Shown here: positions 26,366 through 34,216 of the stretch, piece by piece | How positions within the stretch are numbered: position 1 is the first letter of the stretch | How the letters are laid out: each line of letters begins with the position of its first letter | Assembly: GCA_964578835.1 (NCBI GenBank) | Contig: CAZOEL010000060.1 | Location: forward strand, 1 to 44,171 | Reading direction: 5' to 3' | Length of the DNA stretch: 44,171 bases | Origin: CAZOEL01 sp964578835 | GTDB lineage: Bacteria; Desulfobacterota; Syntrophobacteria; Syntrophobacterales; Syntrophobacteraceae | The notes under the pieces: model-generated | Told to the model about the DNA's origin: nothing | The model's input: only the letters and a program-made list of their open reading frames with translations | The model's database searches: none | Made by a program: the position numbers and the translations under genes

Positions 26366-27670
26366 ATGCTCATAGACTCACTTTTCGAGGATAAGACGCT
26401 CGCCGGCGTCATGAGATCGAACGAGTTTGCGGCCGTGGCGGGCCAGCACCTTGAGAGCACGCTCTTCGAGGGCGCGATGAAGCAGAATATGGCCCACATC
26501 GTGCTCGACTTTTGGGGCCGGTATCATACGCACATGACCGACTTTGCCTTCGTTGAGGAGATAAAGCGGCTTGTTAGCGAGGGGAAGATCAAAAAGGAAG
26601 AGGCCGCGGTCTACGCGGCAGAGTACAAGAGACTAAAAGGAATCGATCTATCCGATTGGAGGTATGTGCTTGGTGGGCTCATAGACTTCGTTCGGGATCG
26701 CGAGTATCGGGCCCTGGTCGAAGAGATGGTAAAACGCCTCCTTCCCAAGGGCCAGTTTGAGGAGATCGAGAAGCGCTTCTCAAGCATCCAGCGGGTCACG
26801 ACCGCAGCCCAGGTTGAGCCGGTCGATTACTACTCGGATGAGGCCATAGAGGCGAGAGAGAAGCGAAGGGAAGACGAGAAGAGCAAGAAGATACGCGGGA
26901 TCTCGACAGGGATCAAAAAACTCGACACATTCATGCCCAAGGGAGGTTGGTGCCCGAAAGAGCTTTATACGATCAGCGGCTCGGCAAAACGTGGGAAGAG
27001 TATGGCTTTGCTGTGGTTTGGTCATTCGGCAACTCTCCAGGGCTTCAACGTCGTTTACTTCAGTTGCGAGGTGAGCGAGGAGGTCATCAGTGATCGTTTG
27101 GACGCAATGGTCTCAGAAACCGAAATCAACAAGCTATCCGACGATATCAAGGCCGTCATGGAGGCGCTCAAGATCAGGCGACCGAGCGGCAAATACTTTA
27201 TCTTCGAGTATCCCACCGACACACTCACTGTGTCGGAGGTCGAGCGTCAGGTGCTGCGGCTTCAAATGGAAGCGTGCGCGACCATCGACATGATCATAAC
27301 GGACTACGCGGGGATCATGCGGCCGGAGAGGCGCTTCAAAGACAACGAGCTAAAAGAAGAGGCCGAGATTTTCAAGGGGCTGCGAAGGCTCGCTTCCAAG
27401 TTCGGAGTCCCAGTGCTCACGGGCAATCAGATTAATCGAAGTGGGGCTTCGAAGGCTGTAACGGACGGCACGGACACCGCTGGAACGTGGGAAAAGATCG
27501 CGATTTGTGACGGGAACATCACTCTGTCTTCGAGCAAGGAAGAGATGAGAGATGGCCTGTTGAGACTGAGACTCTCGGAGATGCGTAATTGCCCCACGAA
27601 AAGCATGGTCATTTCCACGAAGTTTAATTGCGGCAAATTCTACGAATCGTTTGTTGAAGAAGAGGTTTGA
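26366..27670 (+). CDS. DnaB-like replicative DNA helicase
   Basis: Protein of 434 residues with the RecA-fold of DnaB/T4 gp41-type hexameric helicases. A helical N-terminal domain (about 1-145) is followed by a linker and the motor: GISTGIKKLDTFMPKGGWCP, Walker A GSAKRGKS (205-212), the glutamate of YFSCEVSEE, Walker B MIITDYAG (D313) and GNQINRSG with the H3-type glutamine. The Walker A lacks the usual second glycine arrangement but keeps GKS. It would unwind the fork ahead of the primase encoded 0.9 kb downstream. Confidence 0.85.
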   Translation: MLIDSLFEDKTLAGVMRSNEFAAVAGQHLESTLFEGAMKQNMAHIVLDFWGRYHTHMTDFAFVEEIKRLVSEGKIKKEEAAVYAAEYKRLKGIDLSDWRYVLGGLIDFVRDREYRALVEEMVKRLLPKGQFEEIEKRFSSIQRVTTAAQVEPVDYYSDEAIEAREKRREDEKSKKIRGISTGIKKLDTFMPKGGWCPKELYTISGSAKRGKSMALLWFGHSATLQGFNVVYFSCEVSEEVISDRLDAMVSETEINKLSDDIKAVMEALKIRRPSGKYFIFEYPTDTLTVSEVERQVLRLQMEACATIDMIITDYAGIMRPERRFKDNELKEEAEIFKGLRRLASKFGVPVLTGNQINRSGASKAVTDGTDTAGTWEKIAICDGNITLSSSKEEMRDGLLRLRLSEMRNCPTKSMVISTKFNCGKFYESFVEEEV

Positions 27671-27672
27671 GT

Positions 27673-28323
27673 ATGAGTCGCATGATCGAGATGAAGGACA
27701 AAGAGTTTGGGCGACTGACCGTCATCAAGCGTGCGAAAAACGACGCAAACGGCAGGGCTCGGTGGTGGTGCGAGTGCAAGTGCGGAAGGATGTGTATAAG
27801 AGTTGGCGGCAAAGAGCTTAGGAGTGGGAACACGACGAGCTGCGGCTGCTATTTCGAGGAGATGATCAAAGAGGGTCGAGCCCGTTATAAGCATGGCGGC
27901 GCCAGAAGGGGTAAGACCGAAAAGCTTTTTGTTATGTGGGCTGGCATGAAGGCTCGATGCGAAAACCCCGGCCATAAGTCGTACAGTTACTACGGCGGTC
28001 GCGGCATCACGGTTTGCGATGAGTGGCAGGATTACGCGACGTTTAGGGACTGGGCAGAGGGCAATAGCTATGCTCCAGGGCTCGAACTGGATCGACGCAA
28101 GAACGACCTTGGGTACTCGCCAGATAACTGTCGGTGGGTACCCAAGGTCGTCAATATTAGAAATCAGGATCAAATAAAGCTTTCAATTGGGATTGCGCGA
28201 GAGATTCGGTCCAAGTATGCGGAGGGTGGCATAAGTCAATGGGCACTTGCTGCTGAGCATGGTGTGAGCAGGCCCGTTATCAAGGCCATCATTGATTATG
28301 AAATTTGGCAAGAGGCGATCTAA
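27673..28323 (+). CDS. AP2/HNH-like mobile phage protein, putative free-standing homing endonuclease
   Basis: 216 residues. The N-terminal part (FGRLTVIKRA, CECKCG, LRSGNTTSCGC) is a four-cysteine zinc module common in phage proteins. The middle has the family pattern LFVMWAGMKARCENPGH, YYGGRGITVCDEW, LELDRRKNDLGYSPDNCRWV, seen in proteins annotated as AP2-domain or HNH homing endonucleases. The C-terminus (ISQWALAAEHGVSRPVIKAI) looks like a helix-turn-helix. ATG 27673 follows AGAGG. It interrupts the helicase-primase gene order and is probably an independent mobile gene. Nuclease activity is inferred. Confidence 0.75.
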   Translation: MSRMIEMKDKEFGRLTVIKRAKNDANGRARWWCECKCGRMCIRVGGKELRSGNTTSCGCYFEEMIKEGRARYKHGGARRGKTEKLFVMWAGMKARCENPGHKSYSYYGGRGITVCDEWQDYATFRDWAEGNSYAPGLELDRRKNDLGYSPDNCRWVPKVVNIRNQDQIKLSIGIAREIRSKYAEGGISQWALAAEHGVSRPVIKAIIDYEIWQEAI

Positions 28324-28502
28324 TGATCTCATGCGTTGGATGCAGCGAGTGTGAAGAGGAACTCCCCTGTCCCGAGTGTCACGGTGTGGGCTATCTTCAA
28401 AACGAGGACACGGAGGAACAGGAGGGCTTCTACGAATACTGCAGAGGCGACGGCTATGTCATCGAGTCGTTTGGACACTACTGCCCGGCCGGCACGGAAT
28501 AG
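28323..28502 (+). CDS. Small zinc-finger-like protein (59 residues)
   Basis: Start overlaps the upstream stop as TAATG. The sequence has nine cysteines, including CVGCSECEEELPCPECHGVG and a later YCRGDGYV, similar to DnaJ-type CxxCxGxG zinc repeats. No function can be assigned. Its tight coupling and the cysteine spacing support a real gene. Confidence 0.6.
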   Translation: MISCVGCSECEEELPCPECHGVGYLQNEDTEEQEGFYEYCRGDGYVIESFGHYCPAGTE

Positions 28503-28550
28503 ACGGTTCGATAGAATAGCATGGTTTGGCATAGCATAGGATGATAGTTC

Positions 28551-29579
28551 ATGAGCATCATGGTGTGTGCAGGTGGATCCATGGCGCGGCGGGTTTCAAG
28601 AGACAGACTTGTCGATGTCTTTCTTGACTACTTGGGCGAGCGATACGAGGTTGAGGAAAAGACGGGCGGCACTCAGGTCAAGATCGGGTTCGGGGCCTGC
28701 CCCTTTTGCGGCGAGGAGCGGCCCGATCTTCGGATCTATATCTCGACCGAAACTACCCAGGGGTACTGTCATCACTGTGGGAAGGGCTTCAATGCCGTAT
28801 CGTTTGTCATGGCCTTTGAAAATTGCGACAGGGCTCGGGCAAAGCAGGTTCTCTACGGGTCGGCCTCCGGGATTGTTCGCACCTTCGAGGAGAGGCCGGT
28901 TGAATCGCCCGTCCCCTGGCCTACGCTTTACAGTGTCTTCGACTTTCCCTTTGCCAGGGAGTATCTAAACGAGAGGAATATTCCCGATGAGCTTATAGAG
29001 CGTCATCAGATGCGCTTTTGCGTTGACAACATGGAGGTCGCACAAAGTGATGGTTCAACCAAGCTCTATCGGACGAAGAACCGGGTGATCGTCCCGATCT
29101 TTGACGAGTTTGGAGAGCCCGTGGGTTGGCAGGGTAGGGACATCACGGGGAAGAGCAAGATAAAGTACCTCTTCCCGCCCTTTTTCAACGCCGGCGACTA
29201 CCTCTACAACTACAATAATTTCGATCCGGAGCTCGGCTATGCGATTCTAACTGAAGGAGTGATGCACTGCTTCGGGTGGGAGCGTTTCGGGATCGGGAAC
29301 TCTCTCGGGAGCTTTGGAAAGAAGCTAAGCGAGCCTCGGCAGCTCGATCTTTTGCTTTCCATTAGAAAGCACATTCGCGTTCTCTTCCTCGCCTGGGACA
29401 GTGACGCCGCCTGGCAGAAGGCAGAGTTTTGCGAGAAGTACGGTCATCTTTTTACGGTTCGTATTGTCGATCTTGCGGGGCGGGATGCCGATGAAGTGGA
29501 GTCCAAGAGGGTTTTGATGGACGCCCTGACCTCTGCCAGGGCGTACAGGTGGTCGGATAAGATTCTTGCCCGTCTTTAG
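28551..29579 (+). CDS. DnaG-like phage primase
   Basis: 342 residues. N-terminal zinc-ribbon with C50, C53, C73 and C76 (ACPFCGEERPDL then GYCHHCGKGF), as in DnaG/gp61-type primases. The catalytic TOPRIM region is visible as VIVPIFDEFGEPVGWQGRDI, YAILTEGVMHCFGW (the conserved glutamate) and VLFLAWDSDAAWQKA (the DxD-like acidic motif). It would make RNA primers for the element. An ATG at 28581 is an alternative start, ten residues shorter. Its end overlaps the end of the convergent XRE gene by four bases. Confidence 0.82.
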   Translation: MSIMVCAGGSMARRVSRDRLVDVFLDYLGERYEVEEKTGGTQVKIGFGACPFCGEERPDLRIYISTETTQGYCHHCGKGFNAVSFVMAFENCDRARAKQVLYGSASGIVRTFEERPVESPVPWPTLYSVFDFPFAREYLNERNIPDELIERHQMRFCVDNMEVAQSDGSTKLYRTKNRVIVPIFDEFGEPVGWQGRDITGKSKIKYLFPPFFNAGDYLYNYNNFDPELGYAILTEGVMHCFGWERFGIGNSLGSFGKKLSEPRQLDLLLSIRKHIRVLFLAWDSDAAWQKAEFCEKYGHLFTVRIVDLAGRDADEVESKRVLMDALTSARAYRWSDKILARL

Positions 29580-29992
29580 GAGGCTGGCTTCTTGATTTCG
29601 AGCGGAATGTTGAACCTCTCGACGATCTCGCTTGCAACGTCCTCCGCCTGATCGGATGCATCGTCAAAACTCTTTGCGGTCGTCATGCTCACCAAATCGA
29701 ACATCATTTTGAAGAATTCCGGATAGAGCGCTCTGAGAATAGACAGTCCAAACCTTGGGTCGATCTTGTAGGCTTTTACGATGTCTGCGATTCTACCCAA
29801 GGGGATGCTCGTTCTGCCTTGCTCAAACATGGATATGTAGTTTGCGTTTCGGTAGCTTAGCTCTTGAGCCACATCCTTTTGCATGATGCCCATCTTCTCT
29901 CGCCAGGTCTTCAAGATGCGACCTATGATGATGGCGTTGTCGTACTTGTCTTCTGTGATGACATTCTGTGCAAATGGTTTGCTCTTCCCCAT
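29576..29992 (-). CDS. XRE-family transcriptional regulator (probable element repressor)
   Basis: 138 residues. The N-terminal lambda-repressor-like HTH reads IGRILKTWREKMGIMQKDVA, then ELSYRNANYISMFEQGRTSI. The C-terminal part (about 85-138) is helical and lacks the Ser-Lys autoprotease of LexA/CI repressors, so induction would not be by RecA-triggered self-cleavage. It is transcribed away from the 30.2 kb promoter, which carries a palindrome suited as its operator. This matches a divergent immunity-type switch. Confidence 0.8.
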   Translation of the reverse strand: MGKSKPFAQNVITEDKYDNAIIIGRILKTWREKMGIMQKDVAQELSYRNANYISMFEQGRTSIPLGRIADIVKAYKIDPRFGLSILRALYPEFFKMMFDLVSMTTAKSFDDASDQAEDVASEIVERFNIPLEIKKPAS

Positions 29993-30075
29993 AAGGTGCC
30001 CGCCTTTCTGTGTAGTTCGTCTCTTGCCAATCTAGCAATAATGTAACCGAGATAACTATTTTGTTACTTAGTACA

Positions 30076-30087
30076 GTAAGTTCTTAG
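30076..30087. promoter_or_regulatory. Upstream operator-like palindrome
   Basis: GTAAGTTCTTAG matches the palindrome GTAAG-NN-CTTAC of the 30184 site at all but the last base. It lies between the XRE gene and the rightward promoter, a position expected for repressor binding. Confidence 0.5.
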
Positions 30088-30174
30088 CACGTAGGAATGT
30101 CGATTGCAAGGATAAGATGCAAAAAACGCCGATTGCAAGAATTGTTGTTTTTGGAGAACGTCTAGGAAAAAATC

Positions 30175-30203
30175 TTGACATAAGTAAGGTCTTACATTAT
30201 TCT
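30175..30203 (+). promoter_or_regulatory. Strong rightward promoter with embedded operator
   Basis: A perfect -35 TTGACA (30175-30180) and -10 TATTCT (30198-30203) are spaced 17 bases. The spacer contains the palindrome GTAAGGTCTTAC (30184-30195), so a bound dimer would block RNA polymerase. It faces the operon of micro-ORFs, ligA and the small genes to 34.4 kb. The adjacent XRE protein is the likely ligand. Confidence 0.75.
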
Positions 30204-30253
30204 ACTGATAACTTAATTGAGAAAAAGGATTTCAAACCGGGAAGGAGAAGCAG

Positions 30254-30307
30254 ATGAGAGATAACTCGCAAGGGCAGAAACGACTTGAAGAGGGAGAGGT
30301 GAAATGA
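30254..30307 (+). CDS. Micro-ORF 1 of the operon leader (17 residues)
   Basis: ATG at 30254 with AAGGAG six bases upstream, coding MRDNSQGQKRLEEGEVK. Its stop overlaps the next start as ATGA. It may be a leader peptide that couples translation, or a remnant of a larger gene. Supported only by its Shine-Dalgarno and overlap. Confidence 0.4.
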   Translation: MRDNSQGQKRLEEGEVK

Positions 30308-30342
30308 GCGTAATGTATCTCGAAAAAAGAGGTGAGCAATGA
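30304..30342 (+). CDS. Micro-ORF 2 of the operon leader (12 residues)
   Basis: ATG at 30304 with GGAGAGG just upstream, coding MSVMYLEKRGEQ. It overlaps both neighbours as ATGA. Same caution as for the first micro-ORF. Confidence 0.35.
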   Translation: MSVMYLEKRGEQ

Positions 30343-30548
30343 GATTTCCGGATCATTTTCATGCAATGGTCGAGCTTGCAGATGGCTCAATGCAAGAGGT
30401 CGAAGGTGGTTGGACCGGATACCCCAGAGGGTGGGAGGACATGCATTTCCTTCGCCAAGAGCACACACTCGTTCGGATGGCTGATGCCTGGTCGGCTGAG
30501 GGGTACTTGAACATAAAGAAACTTCGCGCTTTTCGGCTCGCAGGCTAA
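30339..30548 (+). CDS. Small hypothetical protein (69 residues)
   Basis: Not recognised. Starts MRFPDHFHAMVELADGSMQE and has a glycine/tryptophan-rich middle (GGWTGYPRGWEDMHF). AGAGGTGA lies directly upstream of the ATG, which overlaps the preceding micro-ORF stop. It is 14 bases before ligA and co-transcribed with it. Confidence 0.6.
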   Translation: MRFPDHFHAMVELADGSMQEVEGGWTGYPRGWEDMHFLRQEHTLVRMADAWSAEGYLNIKKLRAFRLAG

Positions 30549-30562
30549 AAGGAGAAAAGACC

Positions 30563-32578
30563 ATGGTTGAACAAAGCGCCGAAGAAACAATCGCCTCTCT
30601 TCGGGAGAAACTTCATTATCATTCCCATCGCTACTATGTCTTGGACTCACCCGAGATCACGGACGCAGAGTATGACGCCATGTTCCGGGCCCTCATTGAC
30701 CTTGAGCGCGAGCACCCGGAGCTCGTGACTCCAGACTCGCCGACGCAGCGGGTCGGCTCCGCCCCTCTTTCGGTATTCGCCCCCTATGTGAGAGTCACCC
30801 CCATGATATCTCTCGATAACGCCATGAACGAAGGCGAGATCCGGGAGTTCGACTCCAGAGTTAGAAAACGCATCGCAGGAAAGTTCCTCTATGCCCATGA
30901 GCCAAAATTCGATGGACTCTCAATAGAGATAGAGTACAGAGACGGCCTTCTTCATCGCGCAGGCACAAGGGGTGACGGCCTAACGGGAGAGGATGTCACG
31001 GCCAATGTAAAAACCATAAAAAGCATGCCTCTCAAGGTGAGCGGGTCTCTTTCCTTTACGGTTCGGGGCGAGGTGCTCTTGAAGAGATCCGAGCTTCAAA
31101 GACTCAACGAGGAGCGCATGGCTGCGGGCGAGAAACCCTACGCCAACTGTCGGAACGCAGCGGCCGGCGCTCTCCGTCAGCTCGACCCCAAGGAGACGGC
31201 AAAGCGCGGACTCTCGGCTGTCTTCTATGCGATTCGCTTTAACCGCCCCGAGATGGACCCCAGAGCCCACGTCAATATGCTGAACGCACTCATGGGTCTC
31301 GGCTTCCCGGTCGATACGGCCTTTGTCAACGCAACAGACAACATAGAAGATGTCATCAAAGCATACCGTGACCTTGAGGCGAGGAGATTCGAGCTTCCCT
31401 TCGATATCGACGGCATGGTCGTGAAGGTGAATCTCGTCGAGCACCAGAGACTCCTGGGTGAGACGAACCACCATCCCCGGTGGGCCGTTGCGTGCAAGTT
31501 CGACCCCGAGCGGGCGACGACGATCTGCACCGATGTCATCTTTTCGGTAGGGCGCACGGGGCAGATAGCTCCGACGGCCGTGCTCGACCCCGTGACGGTC
31601 GGGGGCGTCGTGGTCTCCAGGGCTACTCTGCATAACGAGGATTTCATCAGGGCCAAAGACTTGAGACTTGGCGACGTGGTGGTAGTAAGGCGCGCCGGCG
31701 AGGTCATCCCGGAGCTCGTCGAGGTGGTGAAGGAGAAGCGCGAGCGAGACCGGACATACCTGGGGGTGAGCTTTCCTGATACTTGCCCCTCGTGCGGGCA
31801 TATTGTGACCAGGATCTCGGGTGAGGCCGCGCACTTTTGCAGGAACAAGAGCTGCCCGGCTCAGCTCGAAGCCTCGATCATTCACTTTGCATCGCGTGAG
31901 GCTCTGGACATCGAGGGCCTGGGAGAAAAGACGGTCGCTCTTTTGCTTGAGCACGGCAGGATCCACTCGATAGCCGACCTCTACACACTCTCGGCTCACG
32001 ACATCGAGGACCTCCCTGGGTTTGCCAAAAAGTCCGCCAAAAAGCTCATCGAGGCCATCGTGACGAGCAAGACCGTCCCCTTCGCGCGCTTTGTCTACGC
32101 GCTCGGAATCCCCATGGTTGGCGAGGGCACATCGGGGGATCTCGCGGCTCAGTTTGCCGACTTCAGGGACTTTCTCAACACGAGCGAGGCCGAGCTTCTG
32201 AGAATCGAGGGGATAGGCGAGAAGATGGCAAAAAGCATCATATGGTTTCTTGGAGACGAGAGCAACCGGAAGCTTTTACGCCAGCTCTTCTCGCGCGGTG
32301 TAATGGTAACGAATGAAAAGCGCACCGTATCGAAGACTGACGGCTTCTTTGCAGGAAAAACGGTTGTCGTTACGGGCGAGTTCCCCATGCCCAGGAGCGA
32401 GATCGAGGGGATCTTGACGAGTCTCGGCGCGAAGTGCTCGGGGAGCGTGAGCAAGAAGACGCATCTCGTGGCGATAGGTGAGAAGCCTGGAGGCAAGGCT
32501 ACAAAGGCTAAAGAGCTTGGTATTAGAATTCTTTACGGGGATGAATTCATGCAGGTGCTCGAAAGAGAAAGAGGATAA
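30563..32578 (+). CDS. ligA: NAD+-dependent DNA ligase LigA
   Basis: Complete LigA of 671 residues. It has the Ia domain (YYVLDSPEITDAEYDAM), the adenylation lysine K115 in EPKFDGLSIE, RGDGLTGEDVT, the OB fold, the four-cysteine zinc finger (C408, C411, C426, C431), the HhH domain (IEGLGEKTVALLLEHG, IEGIGEKMAKSI) and a C-terminal BRCT domain (FFAGKTVVVTGEFPMPRSEI). It seals nicks using NAD+. AGGAG is nine bases before the ATG. Its place inside a mobile-element operon with small phage-like genes suggests an element-borne copy beside the host ligase, although the full domain set is that of a cellular enzyme. Confidence 0.95.
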   Translation: MVEQSAEETIASLREKLHYHSHRYYVLDSPEITDAEYDAMFRALIDLEREHPELVTPDSPTQRVGSAPLSVFAPYVRVTPMISLDNAMNEGEIREFDSRVRKRIAGKFLYAHEPKFDGLSIEIEYRDGLLHRAGTRGDGLTGEDVTANVKTIKSMPLKVSGSLSFTVRGEVLLKRSELQRLNEERMAAGEKPYANCRNAAAGALRQLDPKETAKRGLSAVFYAIRFNRPEMDPRAHVNMLNALMGLGFPVDTAFVNATDNIEDVIKAYRDLEARRFELPFDIDGMVVKVNLVEHQRLLGETNHHPRWAVACKFDPERATTICTDVIFSVGRTGQIAPTAVLDPVTVGGVVVSRATLHNEDFIRAKDLRLGDVVVVRRAGEVIPELVEVVKEKRERDRTYLGVSFPDTCPSCGHIVTRISGEAAHFCRNKSCPAQLEASIIHFASREALDIEGLGEKTVALLLEHGRIHSIADLYTLSAHDIEDLPGFAKKSAKKLIEAIVTSKTVPFARFVYALGIPMVGEGTSGDLAAQFADFRDFLNTSEAELLRIEGIGEKMAKSIIWFLGDESNRKLLRQLFSRGVMVTNEKRTVSKTDGFFAGKTVVVTGEFPMPRSEIEGILTSLGAKCSGSVSKKTHLVAIGEKPGGKATKAKELGIRILYGDEFMQVLERERG

Positions 32579-32583
32579 CGAAG

Positions 32584-32832
32584 GTGACGGCAAGGCTGGT
32601 GCAGGCCGCTCTCAAACGCTTTGGTTTCAGACACCTTTCGAGCGGCTCAGGCGGACATGAAGTGTGGGTCAATGAGGAGAGGAAAAGGGTACGACCCGCT
32701 TTTAGGAAAAAGGAAGTCAACGAGGGTTCTCTCTTCTCGACTATTGAGACCCTCGAAGGGTTGGGGATCTGCACGCGCGAGGAGTTCCGGCGCGCGGTCA
32801 AGGGTTACGATAAGAGAGAGGAAGCGGCATGA
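32584..32832 (+). CDS. HicA/YcfA-like small protein
   Basis: 82 residues, GTG start five bases after ligA. The pattern ALKRFGFRHLSSGSGGHEVW, then RPAFRKKEVNEGSLFSTIETL fits the HicA mRNA interferase fold, with His in the GGHEVW position of the catalytic histidine. HicA is normally paired with a HicB antitoxin; the next gene does not resemble HicB. It may be an orphan, or a domesticated RNA-binding protein. GAGG is nine bases upstream. Confidence 0.6.
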   Translation: MTARLVQAALKRFGFRHLSSGSGGHEVWVNEERKRVRPAFRKKEVNEGSLFSTIETLEGLGICTREEFRRAVKGYDKREEAA

Positions 32833-33023
32833 AAAGACGCTACGAGGACAAATCAGTCACAGAGCTTGAACGCATGATGGCGAGCTACTTCAAGGCTCTC
32901 GGCGCACAGCTCACCACACCCACGGCGTGCATGACGATCAGGGCGATAGCGGAGATCGAGGACGAGCTGGATCTTCGGCTCAAGGAATGCGACTCCTGGG
33001 ACGTGAGTGCGAGGGTGTCATGA
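32829..33023 (+). CDS. Small hypothetical protein (64 residues)
   Basis: Helical, charged, unrecognised (MKRRYEDKSVTELERMMASY; later IRAIAEIEDELDLRL). ATGA overlaps both the upstream HicA-like gene and the downstream gene. It lacks the features of HicB. Confidence 0.55.
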   Translation: MKRRYEDKSVTELERMMASYFKALGAQLTTPTACMTIRAIAEIEDELDLRLKECDSWDVSARVS

Positions 33024-33211
33024 AGGAGCAGACTATCCGGTGCAAGCATCTGAATCATTCACAGGCGCTTCGAGACGCGGCTTGGGGAAAGAACGTGAAC
33101 TCTTGGCTCACATGGAACTGGGATCACTATACGTTTCACTGCATGTGCTCAGACGAGGTTTTGAAAGAGATCAAGGAAGGTGCGGCATTCCTCATGGGAG
33201 AGGACAAATAG
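33020..33211 (+). CDS. Small hypothetical protein (63 residues)
   Basis: Starts MKEQTIRCKHLNHSQALRDA at an ATGA overlap. It contains a few Cys and His residues (RCKHLNH, FHCMCSDE) that could bind a metal. Unrecognised. Confidence 0.5.
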   Translation: MKEQTIRCKHLNHSQALRDAAWGKNVNSWLTWNWDHYTFHCMCSDEVLKEIKEGAAFLMGEDK

Positions 33212-33213
33212 CG

Positions 33214-33594
33214 ATGGAGCAAGTCATGGCATATCCGATAGGCGATTGGAAGCAAGCGGTAGAGCGGGGCGAGACGGAACTCGGTCACAAGGAATGGGTC
33301 GAATTGAGTCAGAGTGAGGCAGCAGAGGAGGACCCTGAGGCAGACAGGCTCTTTAAAGGGGCGTGCGAGGCATACGCAAACGGTGCGGACGGGGGCTGCC
33401 CCATCTGTGGGAGCGACGACATCAGCGCTGGGAGGATCGAATATGCGGACGGCGTGGTCTGGTCTGAGGTCGAGTGCAAGGCGTGCGGCGCAGAGTGGCA
33501 GGAGGTCTTCGAGATGGTTTCCTGCGACTTCAGCGAGGGCTATCTTCCAGAAAACTGGCGCGAACTCATTCGGGAAAAGAACAACGTAGCATGA
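33214..33594 (+). CDS. Zinc-ribbon protein of the mobile element (126 residues)
   Basis: An N-terminal acidic region is followed by a zinc ribbon with CPICGSDDIS and CKACGAEWQEVFE, a motif widespread in small phage proteins. It starts with ATG two bases after the previous stop (GGAG lies farther upstream, inside the previous gene). The C-terminus (YLPENWRELIREKNN) is not informative. Function unknown. Confidence 0.6.
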   Translation: MEQVMAYPIGDWKQAVERGETELGHKEWVELSQSEAAEEDPEADRLFKGACEAYANGADGGCPICGSDDISAGRIEYADGVVWSEVECKACGAEWQEVFEMVSCDFSEGYLPENWRELIREKNNVA

Positions 33595-33670
33595 ATCAAG
33601 AAAAATGCTCGCCACCTTTGTTTAATTCATTGAGCATTTGACGGCGAGCTTTATTCAGGGAGTACAAAGG

Positions 33671-34216
33671 ATGGCACAGGTAGAGAAGATCGAAAAAACG
33701 GTACAAATCCAAAGCCAGGGAACTGTTCCGGAAGTCAAGGATGCACCCGGGTATGCGCCCAAGATGCATCAGGTTGAGGTGGCACACATTACGATCGTTC
33801 GAGACGACAGGCTCATGGAGATGTTTGCAGGAACGAAAGAGGCTTTCGCTGTCTTTTTCGGAACAGAGTATGTAGGCGTCGTAGAGCGTCCACGGGGAAA
33901 CCAAATGTGGAACGGCTACCCTCGTGGAAGGAGGCGGGACATTCGCAAGGTCACATCGAAGAGCGCGTCGGGTGCAGCATGGGCGCTTATTGAGGATCGT
34001 CTGAACGTGGTGCTCGAAAGTGAAGGATGTCGTTTGATAATGGAAAAGAGGGATCGACAGTTTGGGATAGATATGCAGCTGGCCATAGCGATTGTGGTGA
34101 TTAGGTATGAAGCTCAAAACAGAAGGGGAACAGACCTTCGCCTTCGCTGGAGGAATGCCTGCAGGCTCAAAGTCTCCTACTTGGCCAACTCAGCCTCACA
34201 AGCTGAGCTGCACTGA
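33671..34216 (+). CDS. Hypothetical protein (about 181 residues)
   Basis: Unrecognised. ATG 33671 has GGGAG eight bases upstream. The N-terminal 140 residues read as a normal soluble protein (VAHITIVRDDRLMEMFAGTK; FFGTEYVGVVERPRGNQMW). The last 36 residues overlap the next gene in another frame and turn arginine-rich, so the C-terminus may be changed by a mutation. Confidence 0.5.
   Translation: MAQVEKIEKTVQIQSQGTVPEVKDAPGYAPKMHQVEVAHITIVRDDRLMEMFAGTKEAFAVFFGTEYVGVVERPRGNQMWNGYPRGRRRDIRKVTSKSASGAAWALIEDRLNVVLESEGCRLIMEKRDRQFGIDMQLAIAIVVIRYEAQNRRGTDLRLRWRNACRLKVSYLANSASQAELH

Noticed and set aside
30980..31999. Minus-strand open frame of 339 codons
   Set aside because: Antisense to ligA, without ribosome binding site or motif.
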